Positions 18,865 to 28,360 of a stretch of DNA of 58,550 bases are shown piece after piece (the stretch's first letter is position 1; each line of letters begins with the position of its first letter). Both the position numbers and the translations under genes were made by a program. The notes under the pieces are model-generated. The model saw only the letters and a list, made by a program, of their open reading frames with translations. It had not been told where the DNA came from and made no database searches. Source of the stretch: Pelagibacteraceae bacterium (lineage in GTDB: Bacteria > Pseudomonadota > Alphaproteobacteria > Pelagibacterales > Pelagibacteraceae); assembly GCA_016777565.1 (NCBI GenBank), contig JADHRF010000003.1:1-58550 (forward strand), read 5' to 3'.

Positions 18865-19314
18865 ATGAAGTACAAAATTATTATTATTAACGGACCAAAT
18901 CTTAATCTTTTAGGTGAAAGAGAGAAAGAAAAATATGGACATGCAACCCTAAAAGAAATTGAAAAAAGTTGTAAAAATTTTGCAAAAAAAAAAGATATTC
19001 AGGTTGTTTTTAAACAGTCAAATATTGAAGGTAAAATCGTAGATTTTATTCAAGATTCTAGAAAAAAATTTGATGGTTTAATAATTAATGCAGCTGGATA
19101 TACTCATACATCTGTAGCAATTAGGGATGCTCTAATGATTTTAACTATACCCATTGTAGAATTACATATCACAAATATTTACAATAGAGAAAAATTCAGG
19201 CATAAATCTTTAATAAGCAAAGCTGCTAGAAGTATTATTTGTGGATTTGGTATTAAAGGTTATATTCTGGCTTTAGAAGGACTTAAAGAAATTATCAAAA
19301 ATGAAAATAGATAA
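18865..19314 (+). CDS. aroQ: Type II 3-dehydroquinate dehydratase
   Basis: Third step of the shikimate pathway. The start at MKYKIIIINGPNLNLLG gives 149 residues, the family length; the track start adds 27 unrelated residues overlapping thiS. Active-site landmarks are NGPNLNLLGERE with the catalytic Tyr in EKYG (the Arg is in the flexible loop), NAAGYTHTSVAIRDAL, and ELHITNIYNREKFRHKS with the catalytic His. The order aroQ-accB-accC is common in proteobacteria. It overlaps accB by 14 bp. Confidence 0.96.
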   Translation: MKYKIIIINGPNLNLLGEREKEKYGHATLKEIEKSCKNFAKKKDIQVVFKQSNIEGKIVDFIQDSRKKFDGLIINAAGYTHTSVAIRDALMILTIPIVELHITNIYNREKFRHKSLISKAARSIICGFGIKGYILALEGLKEIIKNENR

Positions 19315-19723
19315 AAAACTAATTAAAGAACTTGTTGAAAATTTAAATGAATTTCAGCTAACTGAACTTGAGTATCAAGAAGGTGATAAAAAAATAAAAG
19401 TTTCAAAATGGACACCTCCGTCTGTAGAAAAAGTATCTACAAATGTAAAATCAAATACGACTAAAGCTGTTTTAAACGACGATGAAAATGGAACTAGAAT
19501 TAAGTCTCCAATAATTGGAACGGCTTATTTGTCTCCAGAGCCGGGTGCAAAACAATTTGTAAAAGTTGGAGATAAAATTAAAAAAGGTCAGACAATAATG
19601 ATAGTTGAAGCTATGAAAACGATGAATCATATTCCCTCTACTGTTGATGGTGAAATAAAAGAAATTTTAATACAAGACGGGCAACCTGTAGAGTTTGGGC
19701 AGACCTTGGTTCTTTTAAAATAA
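19301..19723 (+). CDS. accB: Acetyl-CoA carboxylase biotin carboxyl carrier protein
   Basis: BCCP subunit, 140 residues. The N-terminal helical region (KLIKELVENLNEFQLTELEY) precedes a Lys/Thr-rich linker. The biotinyl domain starts near RIKSPIIGTAYLSPEPGA, and the biotinylation site is Lys106 in VEAMKTMN. It carries biotin between AccC and the carboxyltransferase (accAD not in the window). It overlaps aroQ upstream and lies 4 bp before accC, so the three are a single transcription unit. Confidence 0.97.
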   Translation: MKIDKKLIKELVENLNEFQLTELEYQEGDKKIKVSKWTPPSVEKVSTNVKSNTTKAVLNDDENGTRIKSPIIGTAYLSPEPGAKQFVKVGDKIKKGQTIMIVEAMKTMNHIPSTVDGEIKEILIQDGQPVEFGQTLVLLK

Positions 19724-19727
19724 ATTA

Positions 19728-21065
19728 ATGTTTAAAAAAGTTTTGATTGCTAACAGAGGAGAAATCGCTGTTAGAATAATAAGAGCCTGTAAAGAATGGG
19801 GTATTAAAACAGTAGCTGTACATTCAGATGTCGACTCTGAATCAATGCACGTACGGCTTGCTGATGAGAGTGTATGTATAGGTTCTCACCAGGCTCAAAA
19901 TAGTTATTTAAATATTTCATCTTTAATGTCGGCAGTTGATTTAACTGGAGCTGAGGCAATTCATCCTGGTTATGGTTTTTTGTCAGAGAACTCAAAATTT
20001 GCAGAAATTGTTACTAAACACGGAATTAAATTTATAGGCCCAAGTTCAAAACTTATCAGTGAAATGGGAGATAAGATTCAAGCAAAAAAAATAGCCAAAA
20101 AATATGGACTTCCTGTTATTGAGGGATCTGAAAATGGAGTTAAATCTTTCGAAGAAGCCAAGTCTCTTTGTAAAGAGATAGGTTATCCAGTGCTTATCAA
20201 AGCAGCGGCAGGAGGTGGTGGTAAAGGTATGAAAATAGTTGATGAAGAAAGTAAACTAGAAAATCTTTTTTTAACTGCAAAAACTGAGGCTAAAAAATAT
20301 TTCGGTAATGACGAACTTTATATTGAAAAATATTTCAAACACCCTAGGCATATAGAAGTTCAAATAATGTCTGGTAAAAATAGAACTATACATTTGGGAG
20401 AAAGAGATTGCTCGGTTCAAAGAAGGCATCAAAAATTAATAGAAGAAACTCCCAGTCCTGTGTTAACACAAGAACAAAGAGAAGATTTGCTTAACAAAAC
20501 AGTAAAAATGGTTGAGCAAATTGGGTACGAGGGCGCTGGTACTGTCGAATTCATCTACGAAGATGGAAAATTTTATTTTTTAGAAATGAACACAAGAGTG
20601 CAAGTTGAACATCCTGTTACTGAAGTACAAACTGGGATCGATATAGTTAAAGAACAGCTTTGGATAGCATTCTCAGGGGAAACAGCTCTAAAACAAAAAG
20701 ATATTGATCCTAGAGGTCATTCAATTGAATGCAGAATAAACGCTGAAAATCCAGCTTTAAATTTTCAACCAAGCCCTGGCACAATCAGTGTTTGTCATCA
20801 ACCTTCAGGATTTAGAACTAGAGTTGATGGATCAATTTTTCAAGGGTGTAAAATTACTCCTTATTATGACAGCTTAATTGCTAAAGTAATATGTAAAGGC
20901 AGAAATAGAACTGAGGCTATTCAAAGAACATTAAGATCACTAGATGAGTTTGTTTTGGAAGGTATTACTACTACAATAGATTTACATAAAAAAATTCTTA
21001 AACACAAAAAATTTATTAATTCAGATTTTGATACTAATTGGCTTGCAAAAGAAAAATTTTTTTAA
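19728..21065 (+). CDS. accC: Acetyl-CoA carboxylase biotin carboxylase subunit
   Basis: ATP-dependent carboxylation of BCCP-biotin, 445 residues. The N-terminus FKKVLIANRGEIAVRIIRAC is diagnostic. The ATP-grasp Gly-rich loop is AAAGGGGKGMK, and the catalytic region has EKYFKHPRHIEVQIM, GERDCSVQRRHQKLIEE and EMNTRVQVEHPVTE. The length matches stand-alone AccC rather than a fused PCC/MCC alpha chain. It ends with a stop nested against the DUF2155 gene on the other strand. Confidence 0.97.
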   Translation: MFKKVLIANRGEIAVRIIRACKEWGIKTVAVHSDVDSESMHVRLADESVCIGSHQAQNSYLNISSLMSAVDLTGAEAIHPGYGFLSENSKFAEIVTKHGIKFIGPSSKLISEMGDKIQAKKIAKKYGLPVIEGSENGVKSFEEAKSLCKEIGYPVLIKAAAGGGGKGMKIVDEESKLENLFLTAKTEAKKYFGNDELYIEKYFKHPRHIEVQIMSGKNRTIHLGERDCSVQRRHQKLIEETPSPVLTQEQREDLLNKTVKMVEQIGYEGAGTVEFIYEDGKFYFLEMNTRVQVEHPVTEVQTGIDIVKEQLWIAFSGETALKQKDIDPRGHSIECRINAENPALNFQPSPGTISVCHQPSGFRTRVDGSIFQGCKITPYYDSLIAKVICKGRNRTEAIQRTLRSLDEFVLEGITTTIDLHKKILKHKKFINSDFDTNWLAKEKFF

Positions 21066-21574
21066 ACATTCTCACAACTAACAAGCCACAGATCGTAAAT
21101 TGGATGATCTAATGGATTTAAAGTTGTGCTTGAAGAAAAGGTCCATCCATTAAAGACAAATACTTGATTGCTTAAATCATCTGACAAATCCTTAACCTGA
21201 ATATAGGCTGCTTGGCCCTGCTCTGATTGAGATTGAACATTTCCACACTCAAGAACTTTTACCTCAAGTAAACCGAAATTTTTTGTCTCTCCTAAAGACA
21301 AATTTATATTTGAAGTTTTTGCTGTAATCTTATCTAATGCAACTATATTTACTTTAACTGATTTATTTTTTGTTTTAACAGACTTTTTTTCTTTTAAAAT
21401 TAAAATTTCTTTATTTAAAATATTTTTAGATTCGGTATCCTCTTTTTCAAAGCTTGGTTTTAAATTTTCAAGATTAACTAATGGAACTGTACTAATTTTT
21501 TCCTCAGAGAATAAAAAGGTAAAAAAACTAATATAATAAAACAAAATAAATAAACTAATTTTTCCAAGTTTCAT
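21062..21574 (-). CDS. DUF2155 secreted protein
   Basis: A 170-residue protein with an N-terminal hydrophobic signal (LFILFYYISFFTFLFSEE). A charged linker is followed by the conserved DUF2155 domain from about res 85: ITAKTSNINLSLGETKNFGLLEVKVLECG and the end VFNGWTFSSSTTLNPLDHPIYDLWLVSCEN. It carries two conserved cysteines. The molecular function is unknown. It is adjacent to and overlaps the NDUFA12-like gene by 20 bp, a pairing common in alphaproteobacteria, so a link to complex I or envelope biology has been guessed but is unproven. Confidence 0.85.
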   Translation of the reverse strand: MKLGKISLFILFYYISFFTFLFSEEKISTVPLVNLENLKPSFEKEDTESKNILNKEILILKEKKSVKTKNKSVKVNIVALDKITAKTSNINLSLGETKNFGLLEVKVLECGNVQSQSEQGQAAYIQVKDLSDDLSNQVFVFNGWTFSSSTTLNPLDHPIYDLWLVSCENV

Positions 21575-21914
21575 ATTTTTTTTTTATGTTTTTTCTTTTA
21601 GATATTTGATTTGGTTTATAAGCATTTGACGAGCCAGACTGATTTTCTAAATGTTCTTTCTGCCACAGATATTTCTTGTTTTGTATTTTAGGTATTTCAT
21701 TGACCGTATGATGCATCCAAAGAAACCACTCAGAAGTTATTTGTGATGCTTCGATATTATTATTATAAACAACCCATCTTTGATCGTTTTTACTCTTATA
21801 ATATTTATTTCCGTATGAGTCTTTTCCAACAAATCTTCCAAAAAATAATGTTTTTAAAAATGTTCCAAAAGTTTGTTTGTGCCACCAGGTAAAAATTTGC
21901 TTTGGGTTAATCAT
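21555..21914 (-). CDS. NDUFA12/B17.2-like NADH:ubiquinone oxidoreductase subunit
   Basis: A 119-residue homologue of the mitochondrial complex I accessory subunit NDUFA12 (17.2 kDa). The start at MINPKQIFTWWHKQ is preferred over the track Met five residues upstream. Characteristic segments are GTFLKTLFFGRFVGKDSYGNKYY, then RRW-type RWVVYNNNIEASQITSEWFLWMHHTVNEIP. The C-terminal tail includes the QKEHLENQSGSSNAYKP region seen in alphaproteobacterial members. It is encoded away from any nuo genes. In mitochondria this subunit stabilises the peripheral arm; the role here is inferred. Confidence 0.88.
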   Translation of the reverse strand: MINPKQIFTWWHKQTFGTFLKTLFFGRFVGKDSYGNKYYKSKNDQRWVVYNNNIEASQITSEWFLWMHHTVNEIPKIQNKKYLWQKEHLENQSGSSNAYKPNQISKRKNIKKKYETWKN

Positions 21915-22007
21915 AAAACATCCACACAATTTAAGAGTGTATATTAAGTTCTAGACACTTACTATATTTGTTATATATCTTCAATTATTGATTCCTAAAA
22001 TATTAAT

Positions 22008-22841
22008 ATGAAAAAATTTATAGTCGAAACCTATTATACCTGCACATTTAAAACTGTACATACGCTTGACGAATTAAACGATGTTGAATTATCTAAAATT
22101 GATAGCAGAAAAGATGGAGAGGTTGAGGTTATTGATGTTAGGCTCAACAATCGAAAAACTAAAAAAATCGGCGATAAAAGTCAATCAAAAGAAAAAGAAG
22201 TAAAAAGTACAGATGATGTTTCAAACCTGATTGCAAACAAAATAATAAATCCAAAAGATACAAGCGCTAATAATATTAATTTAAATAATAATAATAAAGT
22301 TAAGGGTCAAGTAGAGAAGAGATTCAGAATGCCTGATAGAAGAAAAGGTTACATTCAGAAAGCACAGATTGGTAATCACAAAGTTTATTTACACACGGGT
22401 GAATATAACGATGGAAAAATTGGGGAAATTTTTATTGATACCAACAAAGAAGGAGAACTTGTCAAAGCTATGATGAATAATTTTGCGATAGCTATATCAT
22501 TGGGGCTACAATACGGAGTACCACTAGATGAATATGTAGATGCTTTTATAGATACCAAATTTGAACCATCGGGTAATGTTGACGGTAATGATAGAATTCT
22601 AAGCGCTACTTCAATACTCGATTATGTTTTTAGAGAACTAGCTATTTCTTATTTAGGTAGAGAGGAACTGGCTCACACACCTTCTATTGCGAGTACAAAA
22701 GATATTAACGATGGTGAAGCTGATGATAAATTTCTAAAAATTGTAAAAAATATTACCTCTAAGGGTTTTATTAGAAGTAATTATGAGGAAAAACTTGTAG
22801 ATTTAAGTGACATAAGAATTAATCTAAAATCTAAGAATTAA
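22008..22841 (+). CDS. Orphan protein equivalent to the C-terminal domain of B12-dependent ribonucleotide reductase
   Basis: A 277-residue protein. Residues about 105-222 closely follow the C-terminal region of class II (NrdJ-type) ribonucleotide reductases of alphaproteobacteria: [72 protein letters not shown] and [10 protein letters not shown] (TSCPD-type domain). There is no RNR barrel, and the only cysteine seen is Cys12, so it cannot do radical chemistry itself. The N-terminal about 50 residues form a separate small domain ([14 protein letters not shown]), then a low-complexity Asn/Lys linker. Role unknown; regulatory or nucleic-acid/nucleotide binding is possible. It overlaps aspS by 11 bp tail to tail. 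Confidence 0.8.
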   Translation: MKKFIVETYYTCTFKTVHTLDELNDVELSKIDSRKDGEVEVIDVRLNNRKTKKIGDKSQSKEKEVKSTDDVSNLIANKIINPKDTSANNINLNNNNKVKGQVEKRFRMPDRRKGYIQKAQIGNHKVYLHTGEYNDGKIGEIFIDTNKEGELVKAMMNNFAIAISLGLQYGVPLDEYVDAFIDTKFEPSGNVDGNDRILSATSILDYVFRELAISYLGREELAHTPSIASTKDINDGEADDKFLKIVKNITSKGFIRSNYEEKLVDLSDIRINLKSKN

Positions 22842-24621
22842 TTTTTCTATCTATCTTAATATTTAATTCTTTTAATTGCTTTTCATCCACTTCTGCTGGG
22901 GCATTCATCAAAAGATCTTGAGCATTTTGATTAAATGGGAAAAGTGTTACTTCTCTGATGTTCTTTTCACCTGCTAACAACATCACGATTCTATCTAACC
23001 CAGGTGCAATTCCACCGTGTGGAGGAGCCCCATAACTCAATGCATTTATCATTCCGCTAAATTTTTCATCTACTTGTTTTTTTTTATACCCTGCTATTTC
23101 AAATAATTTATACATTAGTTCTGGTATATGATTTCTGATAGCTCCTGATGATAGTTCAATACCGTTACAGACTATATCGTACTGGAAAGCTTTAATTTCT
23201 AGAGGTCTGTCAAAATTAATTTTATTAATATCTCCTTGAGGCATAGAAAAAGGATTGTGACTAAATTGAATTTTTTTATTTTGCTCATCAAATTCAAACA
23301 TTGGGTAGTCAACTACCCAACAAAATGCAAATTTATTTTCATCTATAAGATTTAAATCTTTTGCAATTTTATCTCTTGCTAAAGAAGAAATTTTTTCTAC
23401 TTCATTTATTTTACCACAAGCGAAAAATATACTATCGCCAACCTCTGCAGAGCTAATTTTCATTATTTCTTTCAATGCCTCTTGCTTAAAGAATTTTCCA
23501 ACTGGACCTTTTGCAGAAATTTCTTTGTTCTTTTCAAGAGTAAAATAAGCAAGGCCAGAAGCCCCCTGCTCTTTAGCCCATTTATCAATATTATCAAAAA
23601 AACTTCTTGGTTTATCTTTTGTGTTTTTAGCTATAATACATCTGACTTTAGATCCAGACTTCACTAATTTTTTGAAGATATCAAAAGTTACATCGTCTCT
23701 AGTAAAGATATTTGTTAAGTCATGGATTAATAATGGATTCCTTAAATCTGGCTTATCGGAACCATATTTTAGCATCGCATCTTTATAAGATATTCTTGGA
23801 AATTTTTTATACATTAATTCTTTAGTTGAAAAATTTGAAAATAAATTTATCATTAATTTTTCTACAGCTTCAAATACATCTTCCTGTTCAACAAAAGACA
23901 TTTCTATATCTAACTGATAAAATTCCCCTGGACTACGGTCAGCTCTGGCATCTTCATCTCTAAAACATGGTGCTATCTGAAAATATTTGTCAAATCCTGA
24001 AACCATTATTAATTGTTTAAATTGTTGAGGTGCTTGAGGAAGTGCATAAAATTTTCCAGGGTTCAATCTGCTAGGTACTAAGAAATCCCTTGCTCCTTCT
24101 GGGCTTGATGAGGTTAAAATTGGAGTTTGAAACTCTAAAAATCCAAGCTTTAACATTTCACTTCTGATAAATGAAATAACTTTTGATCTTAAAATAATAT
24201 TATTATGCATCTGGTTCCTTCTAAGATCTAAAAATCTGTATTTTAATCTAATATCCTCTGGATATTCTTGCTCCCCAAATACAGGCATTGGTAAATCTTT
24301 CGCTTCTGATAAAATTTCAATACTTTCTATATAAATTTCAATTTTTCCAGTTTTTAAGTCTTTATTCTCTGTTCCTAGCTCCCTTTTTTCAACTTTACCC
24401 AATACTTTTATTACGGACTCAGACCTAAGATTTTCTATAATTTTAAAATATTTACTCTTATGTTCGATAACACATTGCATAACACCAAAGTGATCTCTTA
24501 GATCTATAAAAAGTAAATTACCATGATCTCTTTTTCTATGAAGCCAACCAGCTAAATGTACTTTTTTACCAGAGTCGTTTTCTGTAAGTTCTGAACAATT
24601 ATGAGATCTAAATTTATTCAT
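22831..24621 (-). CDS. aspS: Aspartyl-tRNA synthetase (bacterial type)
   Basis: Class II synthetase, 596 residues. The N-terminal OB fold ([22 protein letters not shown]) precedes motif 2 ([22 protein letters not shown]). A GAD insertion domain (res about 290-410) marks the bacterial type, and motif 3 is [14 protein letters not shown] near the C-terminus. Many alphaproteobacteria use a non-discriminating AspRS with GatCAB; discrimination cannot be judged here. Its start overlaps the hdaA stop by 4 bp. Confidence 0.97.
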   Translation of the reverse strand: MNKFRSHNCSELTENDSGKKVHLAGWLHRKRDHGNLLFIDLRDHFGVMQCVIEHKSKYFKIIENLRSESVIKVLGKVEKRELGTENKDLKTGKIEIYIESIEILSEAKDLPMPVFGEQEYPEDIRLKYRFLDLRRNQMHNNIILRSKVISFIRSEMLKLGFLEFQTPILTSSSPEGARDFLVPSRLNPGKFYALPQAPQQFKQLIMVSGFDKYFQIAPCFRDEDARADRSPGEFYQLDIEMSFVEQEDVFEAVEKLMINLFSNFSTKELMYKKFPRISYKDAMLKYGSDKPDLRNPLLIHDLTNIFTRDDVTFDIFKKLVKSGSKVRCIIAKNTKDKPRSFFDNIDKWAKEQGASGLAYFTLEKNKEISAKGPVGKFFKQEALKEIMKISSAEVGDSIFFACGKINEVEKISSLARDKIAKDLNLIDENKFAFCWVVDYPMFEFDEQNKKIQFSHNPFSMPQGDINKINFDRPLEIKAFQYDIVCNGIELSSGAIRNHIPELMYKLFEIAGYKKKQVDEKFSGMINALSYGAPPHGGIAPGLDRIVMLLAGEKNIREVTLFPFNQNAQDLLMNAPAEVDEKQLKELNIKIDRKINS

Positions 24622-25271
24622 TTATTTAATGCTTTTTTTATTAGATTAATATTTATAGATCTTCCAGCAGATAATGAAAAGTCATCTAATTTATTGATTA
24701 AATCAAATATTGCTTCATAAGATCTGTCAATATTTTTTACAATATATTCTAATAACCTGTTATCTATTTTTATTTGCTTATCAGAAAAGTTTTTACTTAT
24801 AACGACTTTTATCAAATCATCAGTAGGCAAATCAATGCTTATATTAACAAAGCTATCAAAACGAGATTTTAAATCATTTAAGTTTATTTGATAAGATTGG
24901 ATAGGTTTTAGAGAATTAATAATAATAAATTGATTAGATAAATGTAATTGACTCAAGATAGTATAAAATAAGTTTTCTTCTATATTATTTTTATATTCAT
25001 CTATAATTAAACATTCTTTCGATTTTATTGCTGATAAATTATTATTATTTAGTTCAGAAGCTTTTATAAAAAAAGAATTAATCTTTTTATTAAAAACATT
25101 AGCTAAATGAGTTTTTCCACATCCCGCTGGCCCAAAAATATTTATAAATTTACTTGACCACTTAGGCCAAGTTTCAATTAGTTTATATGCTTCAAAATTA
25201 TTTTCAGAAACATAAAAATCTTCCTCAAAATAATTAGTTTGGAAAGAAAATTTAAAAATTAATTGATTCAT
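24618..25271 (-). CDS. hdaA: DnaA-related regulatory ATPase HdaA/Hda
   Basis: A 217-residue AAA+ protein of the DnaA/Hda family, without the DnaA N-terminal and DNA-binding domains. Walker A is GPAGCGKTH (res 47-55), Walker B is LIIDEY, sensor I is in IINSLKP, and the DLKSRF segment corresponds to the box VII Arg region. Hda with the sliding clamp promotes ATP hydrolysis by DnaA after initiation. The first residues NQLIFKF could be a clamp-binding motif. Its placement between aspS and the DUF2066 gene, next to purM, mirrors the hda-purM neighbourhood of other proteobacteria. Confidence 0.87.
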   Translation of the reverse strand: MNQLIFKFSFQTNYFEEDFYVSENNFEAYKLIETWPKWSSKFINIFGPAGCGKTHLANVFNKKINSFFIKASELNNNNLSAIKSKECLIIDEYKNNIEENLFYTILSQLHLSNQFIIINSLKPIQSYQINLNDLKSRFDSFVNISIDLPTDDLIKVVISKNFSDKQIKIDNRLLEYIVKNIDRSYEAIFDLINKLDDFSLSAGRSININLIKKALNK

Positions 25272-25272
25272 T

Positions 25273-26343
25273 TTAATTTACTTTTGCTCTCCAAATACTT
25301 TCTTTAATATTAATGCTAAGTTTATTCTCTGAAAATTTCTCTCTTAAATTGTTTATTTTACCTTTGTATTTTATTCTTACTTTAATATATTCATTTGTCA
25401 TTTCTATAACAGAATAGTTTTCAATGAGATTAATCGAATTAAAAATATCGCTAATTTTTAGATAATCATTTAGATCTTTAGTGTCTAAAAATAAATCTAA
25501 AAAAGAAGGAGTATTTATGTCAATCAAATTGTGACTTTTCCAAATTTGAACAATCTCTTCTTTTAGTTTTACTATTGCATTTTCATATGTTTTTGTTTGA
25601 TTGTCAGGATATATTTTAAAATCAAAATTTTTATCAATTTTTTTATTTTCTATTGAAGTTTTTAAAAAAGTTTTAAATCTATCTTCGGTAAAATAAATAA
25701 GTATAAATACGTAATTTCTAACACCTGCTAGTGATGTGAGTTTTGTCATGTCTATTGACTCTAAATTTTCTTTGCTAAAATTAATATATTGCAGATCTTC
25801 AACATTTTCTAAAGCTAGATTATAACTAATTAATATATCCTGTTTATTTTTTGTAACTTTTTTTTCTGCTTGAAGCCAATTATTATAAAAAAAGTCTTCA
25901 GTATACATATAAATTTTTTTGTCTTTGATAAAGACTGGAAGCAAGGTTAAAGAAATATTTGATATATCTGCATACGAAATTTTATTTACCGCAAGAAAAT
26001 TACTTATTTTTTTTTGATCAAATTTAACATTGACAATTAAAGTGGTCTCATTAATGCCATTTTTTTCGTTTTTTATAATTTGATAGGCAAATACTAAATC
26101 TTCAATAGTATTGATTTTAGTTTTGTGTAATTTTAACGCATCTTTTTTTAGAAGAGTTTTATTAACAAAAGTTATAAATGCTTTTTGAAATGAAGATTGA
26201 ATTAATTTTTTTTTATCTAAATTATTGTTTATTTCACTACTTACTTCAATATTATTAACATCATAAATTGAATTGTTAGAAAAAACTGTTTGAGTTTTAA
26301 CTAGAAAGACTATTATACAAATTATAAATAAAAATTTATTCAT
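25273..26343 (-). CDS. DUF2066 secreted protein
   Basis: A 356-residue protein with a signal peptide (FLFIICIIVFLVKTQTVFS) and the DUF2066 layout: an N-terminal region resembling a flagellar-assembly-like repeat with SSFQKAFITFVNKTLLKKD, then a region around SLTLLPVFIKDKKIYMYTEDFFYNNW. No catalytic motif is visible. DUF2066 genes often sit next to purM and hda, which is the arrangement here and the main support for the call. Function unknown. Only 23 bp separate it from divergent purM, so their promoters overlap each other or the coding starts. Confidence 0.75.
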   Translation of the reverse strand: MNKFLFIICIIVFLVKTQTVFSNNSIYDVNNIEVSSEINNNLDKKKLIQSSFQKAFITFVNKTLLKKDALKLHKTKINTIEDLVFAYQIIKNEKNGINETTLIVNVKFDQKKISNFLAVNKISYADISNISLTLLPVFIKDKKIYMYTEDFFYNNWLQAEKKVTKNKQDILISYNLALENVEDLQYINFSKENLESIDMTKLTSLAGVRNYVFILIYFTEDRFKTFLKTSIENKKIDKNFDFKIYPDNQTKTYENAIVKLKEEIVQIWKSHNLIDINTPSFLDLFLDTKDLNDYLKISDIFNSINLIENYSVIEMTNEYIKVRIKYKGKINNLREKFSENKLSINIKESIWRAKVN

Positions 26344-26366
26344 TTCAAATAATTATCATTTTATTC

Positions 26367-27395
26367 ATGCAAAAAACAAAAAATACCTACAAAAAAAGCG
26401 GAGTTAATATTAATTTAGCAGATCGCTTTGTAGAACATATTGCAAAGATCTCAAAAAAAAACGTCAAAAAAAAGAGCAAATACCTAAATAAAGATAATAT
26501 TGGTGCCTTTGGATCAACATTTGACCTCAGCAGAATTAAAATAAAAGACCCTTTGATTGTTTCAAGTACTGATGGCGTTGGAACTAAATTAGATTTAGCT
26601 AATCAATTTAATAAATTTGATACGATAGGAATAGATTTAGTTGCTATGTGCGTGAATGACTTAATAGTTCAAGGGGCAAAACCTCTATTCTTTCTTGACT
26701 ATATAGCTGTAGGAAAAATTAAATTTAAAAAATTAAAAGAAATTTTAAACGGTATTGTTAAGGGTTGTGATGTGTCTGATTGTAGTCTCATTGGTGGAGA
26801 GACTGCAGAGATGCCTGGAATATATGACAATAATAAATTTGATTTAGCAGGATTTTCTGTCGGTATTGTTTCAAAAAAAAAACTAATTAATAAAAAAAAT
26901 GTACAAAATGGTGATGTGGTCTTAGCTGTTCCTTCAAATGGTGTGCATTCTAATGGATACTCTTTAATAAGAACGATCATAAAAAATAAAAAAATTAGTA
27001 AAAAGATAAAAAAAGAACTTTTGGCACCGACAAAAATTTACACAAAAGAAATTTTAGATTTAACAAAAAAAAATTTATTACATAGCGCAGCCCATATAAC
27101 TGGAGGTGGATTAATTAGTAATTTAATCAGGTCTGTACCAGAAAATTTATGTTTAAATATTGATCTAGCAAAAATAAAAATAAAAAATATTTTTAAATGG
27201 ATAAAAAAAAATAATATCAGCGATAACGAAATGCTTAAAACTTTTAATTGTGGTATTGGATTTTGTTTAATCGTAAAAAAAGATAATATAAATAAAGTAA
27301 AAAAAAGTTTCTCTAAAGAATTTACACCTTATGAAATTGGTTATATTTCAAAAAATAAAAATAAATTAAAGATTTATAATAAAATTAAATGGTAA
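26367..27395 (+). CDS. purM: Phosphoribosylformylglycinamidine cyclo-ligase (AIR synthetase)
   Basis: Fifth step of purine synthesis, closing the imidazole ring with ATP. The 342-residue protein has YKKSGVNINLADRF at the N-terminus, SSTDGVGTKLDLA, the LIGGETAEMPGIY motif, NGVHSNGYSLIR and AHITGGGLISNLIR, all diagnostic for PurM. It overlaps purN by 7 bp in a two-gene operon, in the same order as in E. coli. The Lys-rich composition follows the genome's AT bias. Confidence 0.97.
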   Translation: MQKTKNTYKKSGVNINLADRFVEHIAKISKKNVKKKSKYLNKDNIGAFGSTFDLSRIKIKDPLIVSSTDGVGTKLDLANQFNKFDTIGIDLVAMCVNDLIVQGAKPLFFLDYIAVGKIKFKKLKEILNGIVKGCDVSDCSLIGGETAEMPGIYDNNKFDLAGFSVGIVSKKKLINKKNVQNGDVVLAVPSNGVHSNGYSLIRTIIKNKKISKKIKKELLAPTKIYTKEILDLTKKNLLHSAAHITGGGLISNLIRSVPENLCLNIDLAKIKIKNIFKWIKKNNISDNEMLKTFNCGIGFCLIVKKDNINKVKKSFSKEFTPYEIGYISKNKNKLKIYNKIKW

Positions 27396-27946
27396 AAAAA
27401 AAAGCTTGTGTTTTTATTTCAGGTACAGGAACTAATTTGAAAGCATTAATTAAAAGTTCTAGAGAATATAATTTTCCAATTAATATTAATTACATAGTAA
27501 GTAATACTAAAAAAGCTAAAGGCATAAAATTTGCAAAACTTTACAAAATTCCATTTCAAATTTTGAATTTAAATAAAACCATTAACTTAGAATTTTTTTT
27601 AAAAGAATTGCAAAAAAAAAATATTGAGATAATTTGTTTGGCTGGCTATATGAAGATTTTAAATAAATATTTTATAAAAAGATTTAAAAAAAAAATAATA
27701 AATATACATCCTTCCCTTTTACCAAAATATAAAGGGCTTAATACTTTTAAGAAAGCTTTAAAAAATAATGACAAATTAACAGGATGTACAGTCCACTATG
27801 TAAACAATAAATTAGACTCAGGAAAAATGATACTCCAGAAAAGAATTGTTATAGAACAAAACGACAATGTAGAAACTTTAAAAACTAAAGTTCAAAATAA
27901 AGAATATAGAGCTTACTCTGAGTCTATTGTGAATATTTTTAGGTGA
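27389..27946 (+). CDS. purN: Phosphoribosylglycinamide formyltransferase
   Basis: Transfers a formyl group from 10-formyl-THF to GAR in purine synthesis. The 185-residue formyltransferase fold shows ISGTGTNLKALI at the phosphate site, ICLAGYMKIL, the catalytic NIHPSLLPKYKGL (Asn and His) and CTVHYVNNKLDSGKMI with the catalytic Asp. It is slightly shorter than E. coli PurN (212). The start overlaps purM; it is followed after only 3 bp by the convergent ndk. Confidence 0.95.
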   Translation: MVKKKACVFISGTGTNLKALIKSSREYNFPININYIVSNTKKAKGIKFAKLYKIPFQILNLNKTINLEFFLKELQKKNIEIICLAGYMKILNKYFIKRFKKKIINIHPSLLPKYKGLNTFKKALKNNDKLTGCTVHYVNNKLDSGKMILQKRIVIEQNDNVETLKTKVQNKEYRAYSESIVNIFR

Positions 27947-27949
27947 AAT

Positions 27950-28360
27950 TTAATCTTTAAAAAAAAAATCAATTTCAATTTTTGCATTTTCAATGGAATC
28001 TGATCCATGCACAGAATTTTTATCAATCGAAATTCCATACAATTTTCTAATTGTATTTGGTTCTGCATCCTTGGGATTTGTTGCTCCCATAAGTTTTCTG
28101 TTTAAAGCTACTGCTCCAGTTCCTTCCAAAATCATTACAAATATGGGTCCAGATGAAAGATAAGAACATAAATCATCATAAAAAGGTCTTGCTTGATGAA
28201 CTTTATAGAATTCAAAAGCTTCTTCTTTGGAAATATGTATTTTCTTACTCTTTATAATATCTAGATTATTACTAATAAAAATATTTTTAATATCTTCAGT
28301 TAGGTTTCTGTCAAATGCATCTGGTTTAATAATTGAGAGGGTTCTTTCCAGATTACTCAT
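27950..28360 (-). CDS. ndk: Nucleoside diphosphate kinase
   Basis: Equilibrates NTP/NDP pools through a phospho-His intermediate. A typical 136-residue length with the N-terminal ERTLSIIKPDAFDRN, the RPFYDDLCSYLSSGP kinase loop and the active-site His in NSVHGSDSIENA. It is downstream of pepA with an 8-bp overlap, so likely co-translated, a pairing that may reflect compaction rather than function. Confidence 0.97.
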   Translation of the reverse strand: MSNLERTLSIIKPDAFDRNLTEDIKNIFISNNLDIIKSKKIHISKEEAFEFYKVHQARPFYDDLCSYLSSGPIFVMILEGTGAVALNRKLMGATNPKDAEPNTIRKLYGISIDKNSVHGSDSIENAKIEIDFFFKD

